From Paenibacillus sp. SYP-B3998 (lineage in GTDB: Bacteria > Bacillota > Bacilli > Paenibacillales > NBRC-103111), in NCBI RefSeq assembly GCF_010820665.1, contig NZ_JAAIKC010000001.1:682001-746000 (forward strand): DNA of 64,000 nt. Direction: 5' to 3'. Shown one piece after another: positions 8,051-16,577 of this stretch. Numbering within the stretch: the stretch's first letter is position 1; every line of letters starts with the position of its first letter. The position numbers were made by a program, and so were the translations under genes. Below the pieces are notes generated by a model. That model did no database searches and had not been told where the DNA came from. It saw only the letters and a list, made by a program, of their open reading frames with translations.

Positions 8051-9254
8051 GTGAACTCACCTCTTTGGATATTCTTGGATATAAGCATATATAGCCCAAT
8101 AAACATAGTAGACAGCAAGCACTCATCAGGATAAGAATGGAGGCAATGCTAACTTTCTCAGCTGCAGCGCTGGCAAGAAAGACGCCAAGTGGAATGAATC
8201 CGCGATCTGCCATAATGACGCTCATTAATCTCCCACGAAGCCCCTCTGGAGAGGAAAGTTGAAACACAATTCGTATGGAAGTGCGAAATGCTTGGCTGAA
8301 CAATCCCATAAGAAATAAAGCAATAGCAGCAAGTACAAAGTAATGGCTGAACCCTAATACAAACAAGGAACAAGTGAAGCCTAGCGCAAACCATGGCGTC
8401 CATGGAAGGAATCGTTTGGAGTCTATACGTGTTAAGGCAAACGCCCCAAGCACCGCTCCTGCGGCTGTTGCTGTTAATAGGTATCCGAATGTTGCAGGTC
8501 CGGTTTGAAGCATTTGCAGGACATAGATTGGAACCAAGGAAGAATAAGAGAAGCCAAAAAGCATGAAGCATACGCTCAAGATAAGAAGGAACAACAATCT
8601 AGGCTGTGATCGCAGGAACGAGATAACCGCTCCAAACCCAGCAGATGATGCTTGGGGTTCTTGGACAGGTACGGCTGATTTCCGCGGTATGGCAAACAAG
8701 CTAGCGAACACAGCAAGCTGCGCAAAGACGTGAAAGATAAATAAAGGTGCGACTCCGACACGGGCGATCATAATCCCCGCTAAGGCAGGACCAATCATTC
8801 GAGCCACATTCAGCATGGTGGTGTAGAGGGCGACACCGCTGGCGATACCATGAGGTGGGACAATGTCGGGTAATAGCGCGTTCCGCACAGGGGGTTCCAT
8901 CTCATCAAATAACCCTCGAAGAATCACTAGTGTTGAAAGAATCCACATATTCTTCTGACCGGCAGCTACGTACCAAGCTAATATGGCGCCCAAAATCAGG
9001 ATGGGGATATATAAAATAATAAGTAAAGTACGTTGTGGGAAACGATCAGCGAGCCATCCACCCAAGAGACCTATGAATAAAGCGGGCAACAAACGGAAGA
9101 AATTAATCATTCCTAAATAAAAAGGAGAGGATGTCGATTCAAGTACGTACCAATTTAGAGCGGTAACACCGACATAATCTCCAATCGAAGAGAGTAAGCT
9201 CCCGGTAAAGAAACGGCGATATACAGGTGAGCTCATTGCGGATACTTGTTTCAT
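8028..9254 (-). CDS. MFS exporter, probably for the siderophore
   Basis: This 408-residue protein with about 12 hydrophobic segments starts SSPVYRRFFTGSLLSSIGDYVG, the N-terminus of EntS/MFS_3-type efflux carriers. GGWLADRFPQR is the conserved loop between helices 2 and 3, and VRNALLPDIVPP is also typical. Family members export siderophores or drugs. The gene overlaps the upstream NIS synthetase by 4 bases and the downstream ATP-grasp gene by 23, which strongly suggests release of the product. The substrate is inferred from context. Confidence 0.82.
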   Translation of the reverse strand: MKQVSAMSSPVYRRFFTGSLLSSIGDYVGVTALNWYVLESTSSPFYLGMINFFRLLPALFIGLLGGWLADRFPQRTLLIILYIPILILGAILAWYVAAGQKNMWILSTLVILRGLFDEMEPPVRNALLPDIVPPHGIASGVALYTTMLNVARMIGPALAGIMIARVGVAPLFIFHVFAQLAVFASLFAIPRKSAVPVQEPQASSAGFGAVISFLRSQPRLLFLLILSVCFMLFGFSYSSLVPIYVLQMLQTGPATFGYLLTATAAGAVLGAFALTRIDSKRFLPWTPWFALGFTCSLFVLGFSHYFVLAAIALFLMGLFSQAFRTSIRIVFQLSSPEGLRGRLMSVIMADRGFIPLGVFLASAAAEKVSIASILILMSACCLLCLLGYICLYPRISKEVSSHASNQYS

Positions 9255-11152
9255 TGCCGCTGCGCGCCATTGTCGTAGAGTGGGTTCGCTATCCGCATGT
9301 ACAAATAGTTTTTGACATTACCTTCAAGGCGCATCCTGGTTAAAGCTTTAGTCTCCACATAAGGGGCAAATAACTGCTGCTCATCCTCAGCTGCATGGTC
9401 AGCGAAGCTTGGATCTAGTTTCCACTGCGCATACAGAAGCCTGCATTTTGATTGTACAATTAGCCAAAAATACGATTCAGGCAGGCAATAATAATCGCTT
9501 AGACAGTGGACAATTTCACCAAGGTGATTTTGCATGAGCGCATGAATCAGTTTATTTCTTGCTTCATGAGCAGTTGAAAGTATGGAAGAATCAGTCGAGC
9601 AGGCCAAGCTAATGCCTTGACGCTCTAGCCGATTTCGATCGACCCTGGCACCGCCTAAATCGCGCACCATTATTCGTTGGGGGACGCCATGTTTAAAAAC
9701 GAGAAGGCTGTTTTGTAGATGAGCCTCTAAGCCAACGCCATACTTACTGAGCAGTTTCAGCGTGCTTAAAACGATCTCGCAATACGCATTGAAAAAAGAG
9801 CATACCCCAGATTGTGGCTCTTTACTTGGGTAGCCCTCCTCGATAAGTTGAACAATAAGCGGCGTTCTTGCTTGATGAACAGACTCGACAAGCGCTGCGC
9901 CCACAATAATGACCTCGTCTTCCTTGCGGTATTGATCGGGATTCTCGCGCAGCAAAAAAGCCAAATGCTTGGCTTTGAGAGATCTGTCGCCCTCGATTGG
10001 AGAGAGGTAATTGATACCGCCAAGCTCGGCAAGCAATTGAATAACAGAGCTGCTTGTCGGCTCCAGCTTCATTATTGCAAGAAGCGCTTGAGTCAGCAGC
10101 GGACCATTTTGCACAGCTTCGTTGGAAAGAGCGCGAATGGCGCTCGTTGTTTGGACGTTGATTGGCAATTTAATATGCGGAGGCACAAGATGAGCGACAT
10201 CCGGTAAGACGGTACGAACTGAGAGAGTAGGCCATGCAGGTAAAACGGACTCTAATAACAGAATGTGACCGCTTGCGAGATCAGCGCTAAAAAGGGTTGG
10301 CAGCGTGTGCTTCCATTGCCAAGGATGAACGGGAACGACGACGTAATCGCTGCTGCAATTCAGTCCCAAACGACGATGCAACTCAGCTTCCAAACCCTCA
10401 ACGAGTTGAAAAAAAACCTTGTTTATTTCAGCTGTGGATTGTGTCGGGAAAGATGCTTGCACATATTTTCGCTGCACAGCGGCAAAGCGCAAAGAGACTC
10501 GTTCCCCGAATTCAGGTGAATAACGAAAAACTTCTTCCGGGCTCATACCGATCTTGCTTTTGGCCCCAGGGTGAATGGAATGCCCATTAAATGCTTGCTG
10601 CTCATACCACCAGGTCGCATATAATTTCGTTGGAGAGGGGATTGGAAGAATGGATGTAGAAGAATCGTGTTGATAAGCTTGCCAGGCAAGTGCAAAGGCG
10701 AGATTAGCTGAGCTATTTGCGATTTCATACAGAAATGAAGTGATTTGTTGCGGTGGATAATCGCCCTCTGCGGAGATGAATTCAGCAAGCGATAAGGGGG
10801 ATAGCTGAGTAGCAGTTGCGTGGCCCTTGGACAGAACTTGGGTATCTATCGTTTTTAATCGTGAAAATGATAATTGCTTGGTAATTGAAAAGAGGAGATG
10901 TTTTTCGCTTTTTTCAAAATAATAAGCCATTTGCTTAGGAACATCCGATTCTGTAGTTAGCTCGTGACAGGCTCGATCATCAGCCAATTCCCGCATCAAG
11001 GCGTTAACCAACCGGTCAGCAATTCGCTCGCGAGCAATGGGGAGTAAGCTGTTGAAATAGGAAACTAGAAACGGTTTGTTGGCTTGAATAAATGTAGCGG
11101 TAAGTAATTCTTCAGGCGTATAAGTAATAGCGTCGTTTACAGGAAATGACAC
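9251..11152 (-). CDS. NIS siderophore synthetase (IucA/IucC family) A
   Basis: This 633-residue protein has the IucA/IucC architecture with a C-terminal FhuF-like iron transporter/reductase-type region. Motifs in order are HSIHPGAKSKIGM, VVPVHPWQWKHTL, SVRTVLPDVAHLV, KLPINVQTTSAIRAL, NEAVQNGPLL, GLEAHLQNSLLVF and RIMVRDLGGARVDR. These build the ATP site in which citrate or a related carboxylate is adenylated and condensed with an amine or alcohol. The start is a GTG at 11152. It is the first gene of a leftward operon with exporter and ATP-grasp ligase, behind a Fur-boxed promoter. The type A, B or C subclass cannot be assigned safely by eye. Confidence 0.88.
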   Translation of the reverse strand: MSFPVNDAITYTPEELLTATFIQANKPFLVSYFNSLLPIARERIADRLVNALMRELADDRACHELTTESDVPKQMAYYFEKSEKHLLFSITKQLSFSRLKTIDTQVLSKGHATATQLSPLSLAEFISAEGDYPPQQITSFLYEIANSSANLAFALAWQAYQHDSSTSILPIPSPTKLYATWWYEQQAFNGHSIHPGAKSKIGMSPEEVFRYSPEFGERVSLRFAAVQRKYVQASFPTQSTAEINKVFFQLVEGLEAELHRRLGLNCSSDYVVVPVHPWQWKHTLPTLFSADLASGHILLLESVLPAWPTLSVRTVLPDVAHLVPPHIKLPINVQTTSAIRALSNEAVQNGPLLTQALLAIMKLEPTSSSVIQLLAELGGINYLSPIEGDRSLKAKHLAFLLRENPDQYRKEDEVIIVGAALVESVHQARTPLIVQLIEEGYPSKEPQSGVCSFFNAYCEIVLSTLKLLSKYGVGLEAHLQNSLLVFKHGVPQRIMVRDLGGARVDRNRLERQGISLACSTDSSILSTAHEARNKLIHALMQNHLGEIVHCLSDYYCLPESYFWLIVQSKCRLLYAQWKLDPSFADHAAEDEQQLFAPYVETKALTRMRLEGNVKNYLYMRIANPLYDNGAQRQ

Positions 11153-11203
11153 AAGGACACCAGCCTTCGTCTAGGAAATAAGTACATATGAATTGGATAT
11201 TAT

Positions 11204-11222
11204 GAAAATGATTCTCATTATC
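11204..11222. promoter_or_regulatory. Fur box for the leftward siderophore operon
   Basis: GAAAATGATTCTCATTATC is a close match to the 19-base Fur consensus GATAATGATAATCATTATC. It lies just downstream of the predicted leftward start site, so iron-loaded Fur would block transcription. Confidence 0.8.
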
Positions 11223-11236
11223 GTTTGTCGCACAAT

Positions 11237-11266
11237 ATAATATCATTAACATTTATTCCTTGTCAA
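11237..11266 (-). promoter_or_regulatory. Promoter of the leftward siderophore operon
   Basis: On the minus strand TTGACA (11266-11261) and TATTAT (11242-11237) are 18 bases apart. Transcription would start near 11230, immediately before the Fur box at 11222-11204. Confidence 0.6.
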
Positions 11267-11292
11267 TACTATCCATTTTTATAAAATAAGGG

Positions 11293-11322
11293 TTGCTAAT
11301 AGATGGAAAACGCAGGTATAAT
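11293..11322 (+). promoter_or_regulatory. Promoter of the rightward NIS synthetase gene
   Basis: TTGCTA (11293-11298) and a perfect TATAAT (11317-11322) are 18 bases apart. Transcription would start near 11329, directly before the second Fur box. The layout mirrors the leftward promoter. Confidence 0.65.
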
Positions 11323-11332
11323 CTCGTATGAT

Positions 11333-11351
11333 GATAATGATTCTCATAATA
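11333..11351. promoter_or_regulatory. Fur box for the rightward NIS synthetase gene
   Basis: GATAATGATTCTCATAATA matches the Fur consensus at most positions. It lies inside the upstream extension of the open frame, which argues that translation starts further downstream at 11385 or 11388. Confidence 0.8.
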
Positions 11352-11387
11352 CTACTTTTTGCAAATAAAGGAAGGAAGCTGTCATTG

Positions 11388-13352
11388 ATGATGCATGCCA
11401 TATCCCCATTACAAAAGTTAGACAAGGAAGAGGAGCAAGTTCTCTTGCACTTGAAGGCCAATCAGCCAGAATTAGTTGATCTGTTTGTTTCTTATGTTGA
11501 CCAAGCTCGCAAAGGTATTTTACATCGCTTCATGCAATCTATCTTGCGTGAGAATATGATTGGATTAGCTCAAGACGCAGTTGTAAAAGAGGAGAACTCG
11601 CTTCTCATTCGAGTATCAGCAGATGTTTCTCTTCACGTACCATTAGGTCGATTTTTTTCGTTCGGCCGATTTGATATCGATGGGGATATTCGGAAAGTAA
11701 GCGATCAGCACAATGAGGTGATTAAACATCCGACTGAGGTATTGGATTTACTGAAACAAGACGAGGGAGATGAAGTTAACGAGAGTGAGAAGCAGCATAG
11801 ATGGCAACGATTCAGAAGCGAATTAAGCAATAGCGCAGCTAACTTGGCTCTTGCTTATGCAGGTGTGCAATGGCGGAAACGCGAACTGGCTAAGGGCATG
11901 CAATCCGAAATAACCAGCTCGTTGTTGTGGACGCGCAAGCAAAGGGAACAGGATGAGCACTTCAGCCAGCTGACGTTTTATGAGCAGTGGATTGTCGAGG
12001 GTCACCCTATACATCCTGGAGCGAAGCTTCGCATGGGCATGGATGTGAGGGATGTTATTCAAAGCTCGCCTGAGTTCAGTGCGCTAATCAAGCCTGTGCT
12101 TCTAGCGATAGCAAAAGGCGAATCGCGTGAAAGCTCGATAGACGGACGAACTTCCAACGAGATTTTAGAACTGGATTATCCCGGTGTGCTTCATGAAGCA
12201 CAGCATTATTTAGCCAAGCAAGGCCTTAGCTTAAATGATTATCGGCTGATACCCGTCCATCCTTGGCAATACGAGAATGTGATTCAGCATATGCATCAGC
12301 ATGGCATTCAAAGTAAGCATATTATCCGACTTCCCGATGCCGGTATTGAAACTGCGGCACTCATGTCACTACGTACACTAGCTCCGCTTCAAAAGTCAGG
12401 AGACTCGCGTCATCACATCAAAACAGCACTTGCCATCCAGACGACAGGCACCATGCGCACAATTTCCGCAGCCTCTGCGCATAATGGTCCGATTGTATCC
12501 CAGCTACTAGAAGATATTCTTAAAAAAGAACAGTATTTTGATCATAAGTTTTTCAGCGTGCCTGAGTGTTTAGGTATTTATTATGATGCTTCAGATTCTA
12601 CCCAAACAGACGCGCACAGAGCAGAACTTAATAAAAATCTCATTACAATCCTTCGTGAAAATGTAGAATCCTTGATTGCCGACGACGAAACAGCGATGCC
12701 TGCATCAGCTTTATTAGCCATATCTCCTTGCAGCGAGAAACGGATTGTGGAAGAGCTTCTCGAGGAGTTCATGCAGCATCACGCTTATACAACAAGGGAA
12801 GAAGCAGTGATTTCTTTTATACGTGAATATGCCGTAGTGACGCTTCCAGCGTGTTTGACGCTATTCAGCCGTTATGGAATTAGCCTTGAAGGACATTTGC
12901 AAAATTGCATACCTGTCTTTAAAAACGGTCTGATCGTACGCATGTATATGCGTGATTTTGGCGGCGTACGGATGCTGAAGGATCGCTTGCAGCGGCAAGG
13001 TATCGTTTGGGATTTTCACCCTGCCTCCATTACGCTGACGGATAATGAGCGCGATGTGCGCAACAAGCTGATCTATCCAGTTATTCAAAATCATTTTGGT
13101 GAATTGATTGCTGGCCTTGCTCGCTGCCTTCATATGGATGAAGCCTTATTATGGAATCCCGTCGCCCAAACATGCAAAGAAGTGTACGGATTGCTCAAGC
13201 AGGATCAACAAATAGCCGAGCAAGCTCAGCGGGATGAAGATTGGCTTTTTGCCCAACATGTAGAGCTGAAAGCCATGACTACCATGCGATTGCTTGGGAA
13301 AATTTCTAGCTACACGTACTCCGAAGTTCCTAATATATTAGCGGAGTTATAA
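11388..13352 (+). CDS. NIS siderophore synthetase (IucA/IucC family) B
   Basis: This protein is about 654 residues long and paralogous to the divergent synthetase. Shared motifs are HPIHPGAKLRMGM, LIPVHPWQYENVI, LMSLRTLAPLQ, ALAIQTTGTMRTI, ASAHNGPIVSQ, SLEGHLQNCIPVF and RMYMRDFGGVRM. It should adenylate a carboxylic acid such as citrate and form an amide or ester bond. The open frame reaches back to 11328, but that part covers the promoter and Fur box. AAAGGAAGGAAG at 11367-11377 points to TTG 11385 or ATG 11388. Two NIS enzymes fit a stepwise synthesis in which each attaches one carboxylate unit; the exact product is unknown. Confidence 0.87.
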   Translation: MMHAISPLQKLDKEEEQVLLHLKANQPELVDLFVSYVDQARKGILHRFMQSILRENMIGLAQDAVVKEENSLLIRVSADVSLHVPLGRFFSFGRFDIDGDIRKVSDQHNEVIKHPTEVLDLLKQDEGDEVNESEKQHRWQRFRSELSNSAANLALAYAGVQWRKRELAKGMQSEITSSLLWTRKQREQDEHFSQLTFYEQWIVEGHPIHPGAKLRMGMDVRDVIQSSPEFSALIKPVLLAIAKGESRESSIDGRTSNEILELDYPGVLHEAQHYLAKQGLSLNDYRLIPVHPWQYENVIQHMHQHGIQSKHIIRLPDAGIETAALMSLRTLAPLQKSGDSRHHIKTALAIQTTGTMRTISAASAHNGPIVSQLLEDILKKEQYFDHKFFSVPECLGIYYDASDSTQTDAHRAELNKNLITILRENVESLIADDETAMPASALLAISPCSEKRIVEELLEEFMQHHAYTTREEAVISFIREYAVVTLPACLTLFSRYGISLEGHLQNCIPVFKNGLIVRMYMRDFGGVRMLKDRLQRQGIVWDFHPASITLTDNERDVRNKLIYPVIQNHFGELIAGLARCLHMDEALLWNPVAQTCKEVYGLLKQDQQIAEQAQRDEDWLFAQHVELKAMTTMRLLGKISSYTYSEVPNILAEL

Positions 13353-13360
13353 AATTGTTG

Positions 13361-13394
13361 TTGACATTCGATGTTGATAATGATTATCATTTGA
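13361..13394 (+). promoter_or_regulatory. Promoter with Fur box for the siderophore uptake operon
   Basis: TTGACA (13361-13366) and TATCAT (13385-13390) are 18 bases apart. The Fur box GATAATGATTATCATTTGA (13376-13394) covers the -10, giving direct iron repression. It is the third Fur box of the locus and has the best core palindrome. Confidence 0.75.
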
Positions 13395-13455
13395 AGATGA
13401 ATACATAAAATAGAAAAAATTATATTTATAATTTTAAGGGGAGTGCAGTGAAAGT

Positions 13456-14454
13456 ATGTTGGTTAAATCAAAGGGGTTATCGGTATTTGTGTCCGCAAGC
13501 GTCATGGGAGCGTTGTTGTTAACAGGATGTGGGAGTAAATCGGCAACTACTCCGTCGGCGGCTACAACATCAGCAGCATCAACTTCGACAGCGGTAGTGT
13601 CCGCTTCTCCTGCTGCTGCTCAAGCTAAGGCCATCAAACACATTTGGGGCGAAACGCCAATCCAAGGCGTACCGACCAAGCCAATCGCGTTGGATTTCTT
13701 CATCGTTGACATGTTGGTATCCCTCGGGATATCTCCAACAGGTATCGCTGGTACAGGCGCTACTCGCGTACCGGCCTATATAAAAGACAAGGTTACTTCA
13801 TTTACAGATGTTGGCGAGCGCAAAGCGCCAAATTTGGAAGTTATTAGCTCTGTTAAGCCTGATTTGATTATTGCAAATCCGGAGCGGGCTAAGATGATAA
13901 AAGGGGATTTGGAGAAAATTGCTCCATCCATCGCGTTAAGCGATAAGACCTACCAAGTTATTTTGGATGATGTGGACTTACTAGGCGGTATTTTTAATAA
14001 ACAAGAGCAAGCCAAAAAAGTTCGTGCAGATCTGGAGAAGAAAATCAGCGACGCGAAGGGAAAGGTGAAAAATCAACCTACAGTACTAGTCGTTGGGGCA
14101 TTCGACGATGAAATGACCGTTTGGGTTAAAAAGTCTTTTCCTTCAAGCCTGTTAAATGATATTGGGTTTAACTATGCATTTGCCGGTGAAAAGGAAAAAT
14201 CAGAAGGCACAGCAGATATAGCTACGATGACAGTAGAAAAACTGGTGGAGCTGAATCCTGACGTTGTGTTTATTTATGGAGATAGTGTAGATAAAGTGAA
14301 AACGAATCCTCTTTTCAAAAACAGCAAAGCCTCAAAAGAAAATCATGTGTTTGTGGTTGAACAAGATCTATGGGCGCGTGCAAGAGGGCCGATTGCGGCT
14401 GGTCTTATGATCGATCAAGCCGTCAATTTCGTGAATGGCGAGGCGAAAAAATAA
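13456..14454 (+). CDS. Ferric siderophore-binding lipoprotein (FhuD/YfiY-like)
   Basis: This 332-residue lipoprotein has the cysteine at residue 25 in LLLTGCG, then a Ser/Ala/Thr-rich linker and a class III (TroA-like) binding fold starting near residue 60. VPTKPIALDFFIVDMLVSLGI, KAPNLEVISSVKPDLII and VEKLVELNPDVVFIYG are typical of ferric-siderophore binding proteins. It captures the Fe(III)-siderophore outside the cell and delivers it to the two FecCD permeases encoded directly downstream. The Fur-boxed promoter and NIS genes point to a carboxylate or citrate-based siderophore as ligand. Confidence 0.87.
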   Translation: MLVKSKGLSVFVSASVMGALLLTGCGSKSATTPSAATTSAASTSTAVVSASPAAAQAKAIKHIWGETPIQGVPTKPIALDFFIVDMLVSLGISPTGIAGTGATRVPAYIKDKVTSFTDVGERKAPNLEVISSVKPDLIIANPERAKMIKGDLEKIAPSIALSDKTYQVILDDVDLLGGIFNKQEQAKKVRADLEKKISDAKGKVKNQPTVLVVGAFDDEMTVWVKKSFPSSLLNDIGFNYAFAGEKEKSEGTADIATMTVEKLVELNPDVVFIYGDSVDKVKTNPLFKNSKASKENHVFVVEQDLWARARGPIAAGLMIDQAVNFVNGEAKK

Positions 14455-14458
14455 TAAA

Positions 14459-15451
14459 ATGGCGAGGTATTTAGGCGTATTTTGCGGGCTAACGCTGCTT
14501 CTTGGTATATTTGCATGTGTAGCCCTTAGCTGGCATGTCAAAGGGCTAACGCTTGATCATGTATCTGAAATCTTTCATGTGAAGGCTGAAGACAGTCTGA
14601 TGGTTTACACGGTCTGGAACATTCGACTTCCGAGGGTGCTCTTGGCCATTCTGCTTGGGGGAGCGCTCGCCGTGGCAGGATGCTTGCTTCAGGGCATTAC
14701 CCGGAATCCGTTAGCTGATCCTGAGATCATCGGAATCAACCAGGGAGCGTCTTTATTTGTGGTGTTGGGTTTACTGTTGCTCGGCACCAAAGATGTTTCT
14801 TTTCTTATCATTGTCTGTGCATTTTGTGGTGCAATCGCTGGAGGAAGTGTGGTTTACATGCTATCCCTCCGAAGTCGATTCACACCAACACGCATGGTGC
14901 TTGCCGGGATTGCGGTATCACTCTTTTTTAGCTCCGTGACAACGGGGCTATTATTGATGAATGAGACGACGTTGTCGAATTTAATTTATTGGATGGCCGG
15001 TAAATTGTCAGGGGCAGAATGGGCGGATATTCGCCTTTCCGTTTTTGTTTTATTGCCAGTGATTGTTCTTAGTTGGCTGCTTAGTCCACAGTTGAATGTT
15101 CTTCTTTTCGGCGATGATGTAGCGGGAAGCCTTGGGCAGAATGTGAAGGTTATTCGGCGTATAGCGATGCTCATGGTTGGTGTGTTAGTAGGAGGCGCTG
15201 TGGCATTAGCTGGACCTATTGGTTTTGTAGGATTGATGGTGCCGCATATGGGACGCATGCTTTGGGGACACGATTATCGAATCATGGTTCCACTATCTGC
15301 ACTGTTGGGTGCTAACTTGCTTTTAGCTTCCGACCTAGTGGGTCAAATGTTGTTTTACCCGGTTGAAACACCTGTAGGTATTCTTACAGCTTTATTGGGT
15401 ATCCCATTTTTTCTTACGCTAATGCAGAAGAAAAAGGGGGAAGTTCTATGA
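14459..15451 (+). CDS. FecCD-type ferric siderophore permease 1
   Basis: This is a polytopic permease of about 330 residues with VWNIRLPRVLLAILLGGALAVAG, QGITRNPLADPEIIGINQGAS and GPIGFVGLMVPHMGRMLWGH, the FecCD signature and its ATPase-contact region. The ATG at 14459 lies four bases after the lipoprotein stop; an ATG at 14435 in the same frame would overlap it by 20 bases. Neither has a strong ribosome site, and the bases ATGGCGAGG occur at both, so the start is uncertain. It pairs with the next gene. Confidence 0.85.
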   Translation: MARYLGVFCGLTLLLGIFACVALSWHVKGLTLDHVSEIFHVKAEDSLMVYTVWNIRLPRVLLAILLGGALAVAGCLLQGITRNPLADPEIIGINQGASLFVVLGLLLLGTKDVSFLIIVCAFCGAIAGGSVVYMLSLRSRFTPTRMVLAGIAVSLFFSSVTTGLLLMNETTLSNLIYWMAGKLSGAEWADIRLSVFVLLPVIVLSWLLSPQLNVLLFGDDVAGSLGQNVKVIRRIAMLMVGVLVGGAVALAGPIGFVGLMVPHMGRMLWGHDYRIMVPLSALLGANLLLASDLVGQMLFYPVETPVGILTALLGIPFFLTLMQKKKGEVL

Positions 15452-16431
15452 ATACGCGCGAACAGTTTGTGAATCGGCGTTTTCTCCTTGTAAGCTTACT
15501 TGGGCTGGGTCTGCTGCTTATTTTTTCCTTACTTAGTTTATGGCTTGGGGCGGTTCATACTTCTTTGGCTCAATTGTGGCAAGTCTTTAATGGGGAAGGA
15601 ATCGTATTTGAATACCGCTTACCACGACTAACCGCTGCTATCCTAGTTGGCATGAACCTGGCAGTGGCCGGTTCTATGATGCAAAGCATTACGCGAAATC
15701 CAATGGCTGCGCCCGATCTGATCGGTATCAATGCGGGAGCTGGACTTGTAATTGTTTTGCTAATTCTCACGGTTCCAGAGTTTTCGCCAATCGTGCTTCC
15801 AGTAGCTGCATTTGTAGGAGCAGCGGCAGCTGGAGGACTCGTCTATGCACTTGCTTACCGGAAGAAGGGCTTTACGAATTCACGCCTTGTGCTAAGTGGG
15901 CTAGCGGTGGGTAGCGGGCTTCACGCCTTGATTACCCTCGTGTTGGTTAAATATGCGCCTAACGCTTCACAGGCTTTGGTTTTTCTCAAAGGCAGCTTCT
16001 ACGCGCTTTCTTGGGAGCGGGTAGCATGGCTTGCTCCATGGACGATTTTAGGAATTCCCCTTGCCTTCTTCGTATCCCGTCATTTGACGCTCTTACAGCT
16101 TGATGAATCCGTTATTGCTGGTCTAGGCATTCGAGTGAATCGAATGCGCTTGATGCTGCTAGCTCTGGTTGTCGTGCTAGCTGGAAGTGCTGTAGCGATC
16201 GCAGGTACGATCGCCTTTGTAGGGCTTATTGTGCCACATTTGGTCAAGTACGTCATTGGCCCGAATTATAAGCTTTCAACACCGCTTTGCGCTTTATTTG
16301 GAGCCTTGCTTGTCGTCATGTCAGATATGATCGGACGCATAGTGATGCCCCCAGCGGAGCTTCCTGCCGGTATCGTGACCGCCATTCTCGGCGCCCCCTA
16401 TTTTTTATATTTACTAGTAAAAAAATCGTAA
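15448..16431 (+). CDS. FecCD-type ferric siderophore permease 2
   Basis: This 327-residue permease of the same family has FEYRLPRLTAAILVGMNLAVAGS, MQSITRNPMAAPDLIGINAGA and GTIAFVGLIVPHLVKYVIG. A GGGGGAAG ribosome site precedes the ATG, which overlaps the previous stop in ATGA. It forms the heterodimeric channel with permease 1. No ATPase gene follows; a terminator closes the operon, so a FhuC/YusV-like ATPase encoded elsewhere must drive transport. Confidence 0.86.
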   Translation: MNTREQFVNRRFLLVSLLGLGLLLIFSLLSLWLGAVHTSLAQLWQVFNGEGIVFEYRLPRLTAAILVGMNLAVAGSMMQSITRNPMAAPDLIGINAGAGLVIVLLILTVPEFSPIVLPVAAFVGAAAAGGLVYALAYRKKGFTNSRLVLSGLAVGSGLHALITLVLVKYAPNASQALVFLKGSFYALSWERVAWLAPWTILGIPLAFFVSRHLTLLQLDESVIAGLGIRVNRMRLMLLALVVVLAGSAVAIAGTIAFVGLIVPHLVKYVIGPNYKLSTPLCALFGALLVVMSDMIGRIVMPPAELPAGIVTAILGAPYFLYLLVKKS

Positions 16432-16448
16432 TGTCTCCCTAAATGAGA

Positions 16449-16487
16449 AACGAGCCTTAGAAGCGATTCTAAGGCTCGTTTTTATTC
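16449..16487 (+). terminator. Rho-independent terminator of the siderophore uptake operon
   Basis: AACGAGCCTTAGAA and TTCTAAGGCTCGTT form a 14-base perfect stem around a four-base loop, followed by TTTTATT. Confidence 0.88.
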
Positions 16488-16577
16488 GTGCGCGATATCT
16501 AAACTTTTTTGCTCTTTACTAGTATACAAACGAGCCTGCGCTTTCCTTATACTTGAAGCAACAGGGAGGTGTACGGT

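Noticed and set aside
11328..11387. N-terminal extension of NIS synthetase B
   Set aside because: It covers the transcription start and Fur box; the ribosome site lies at 11367-11377.
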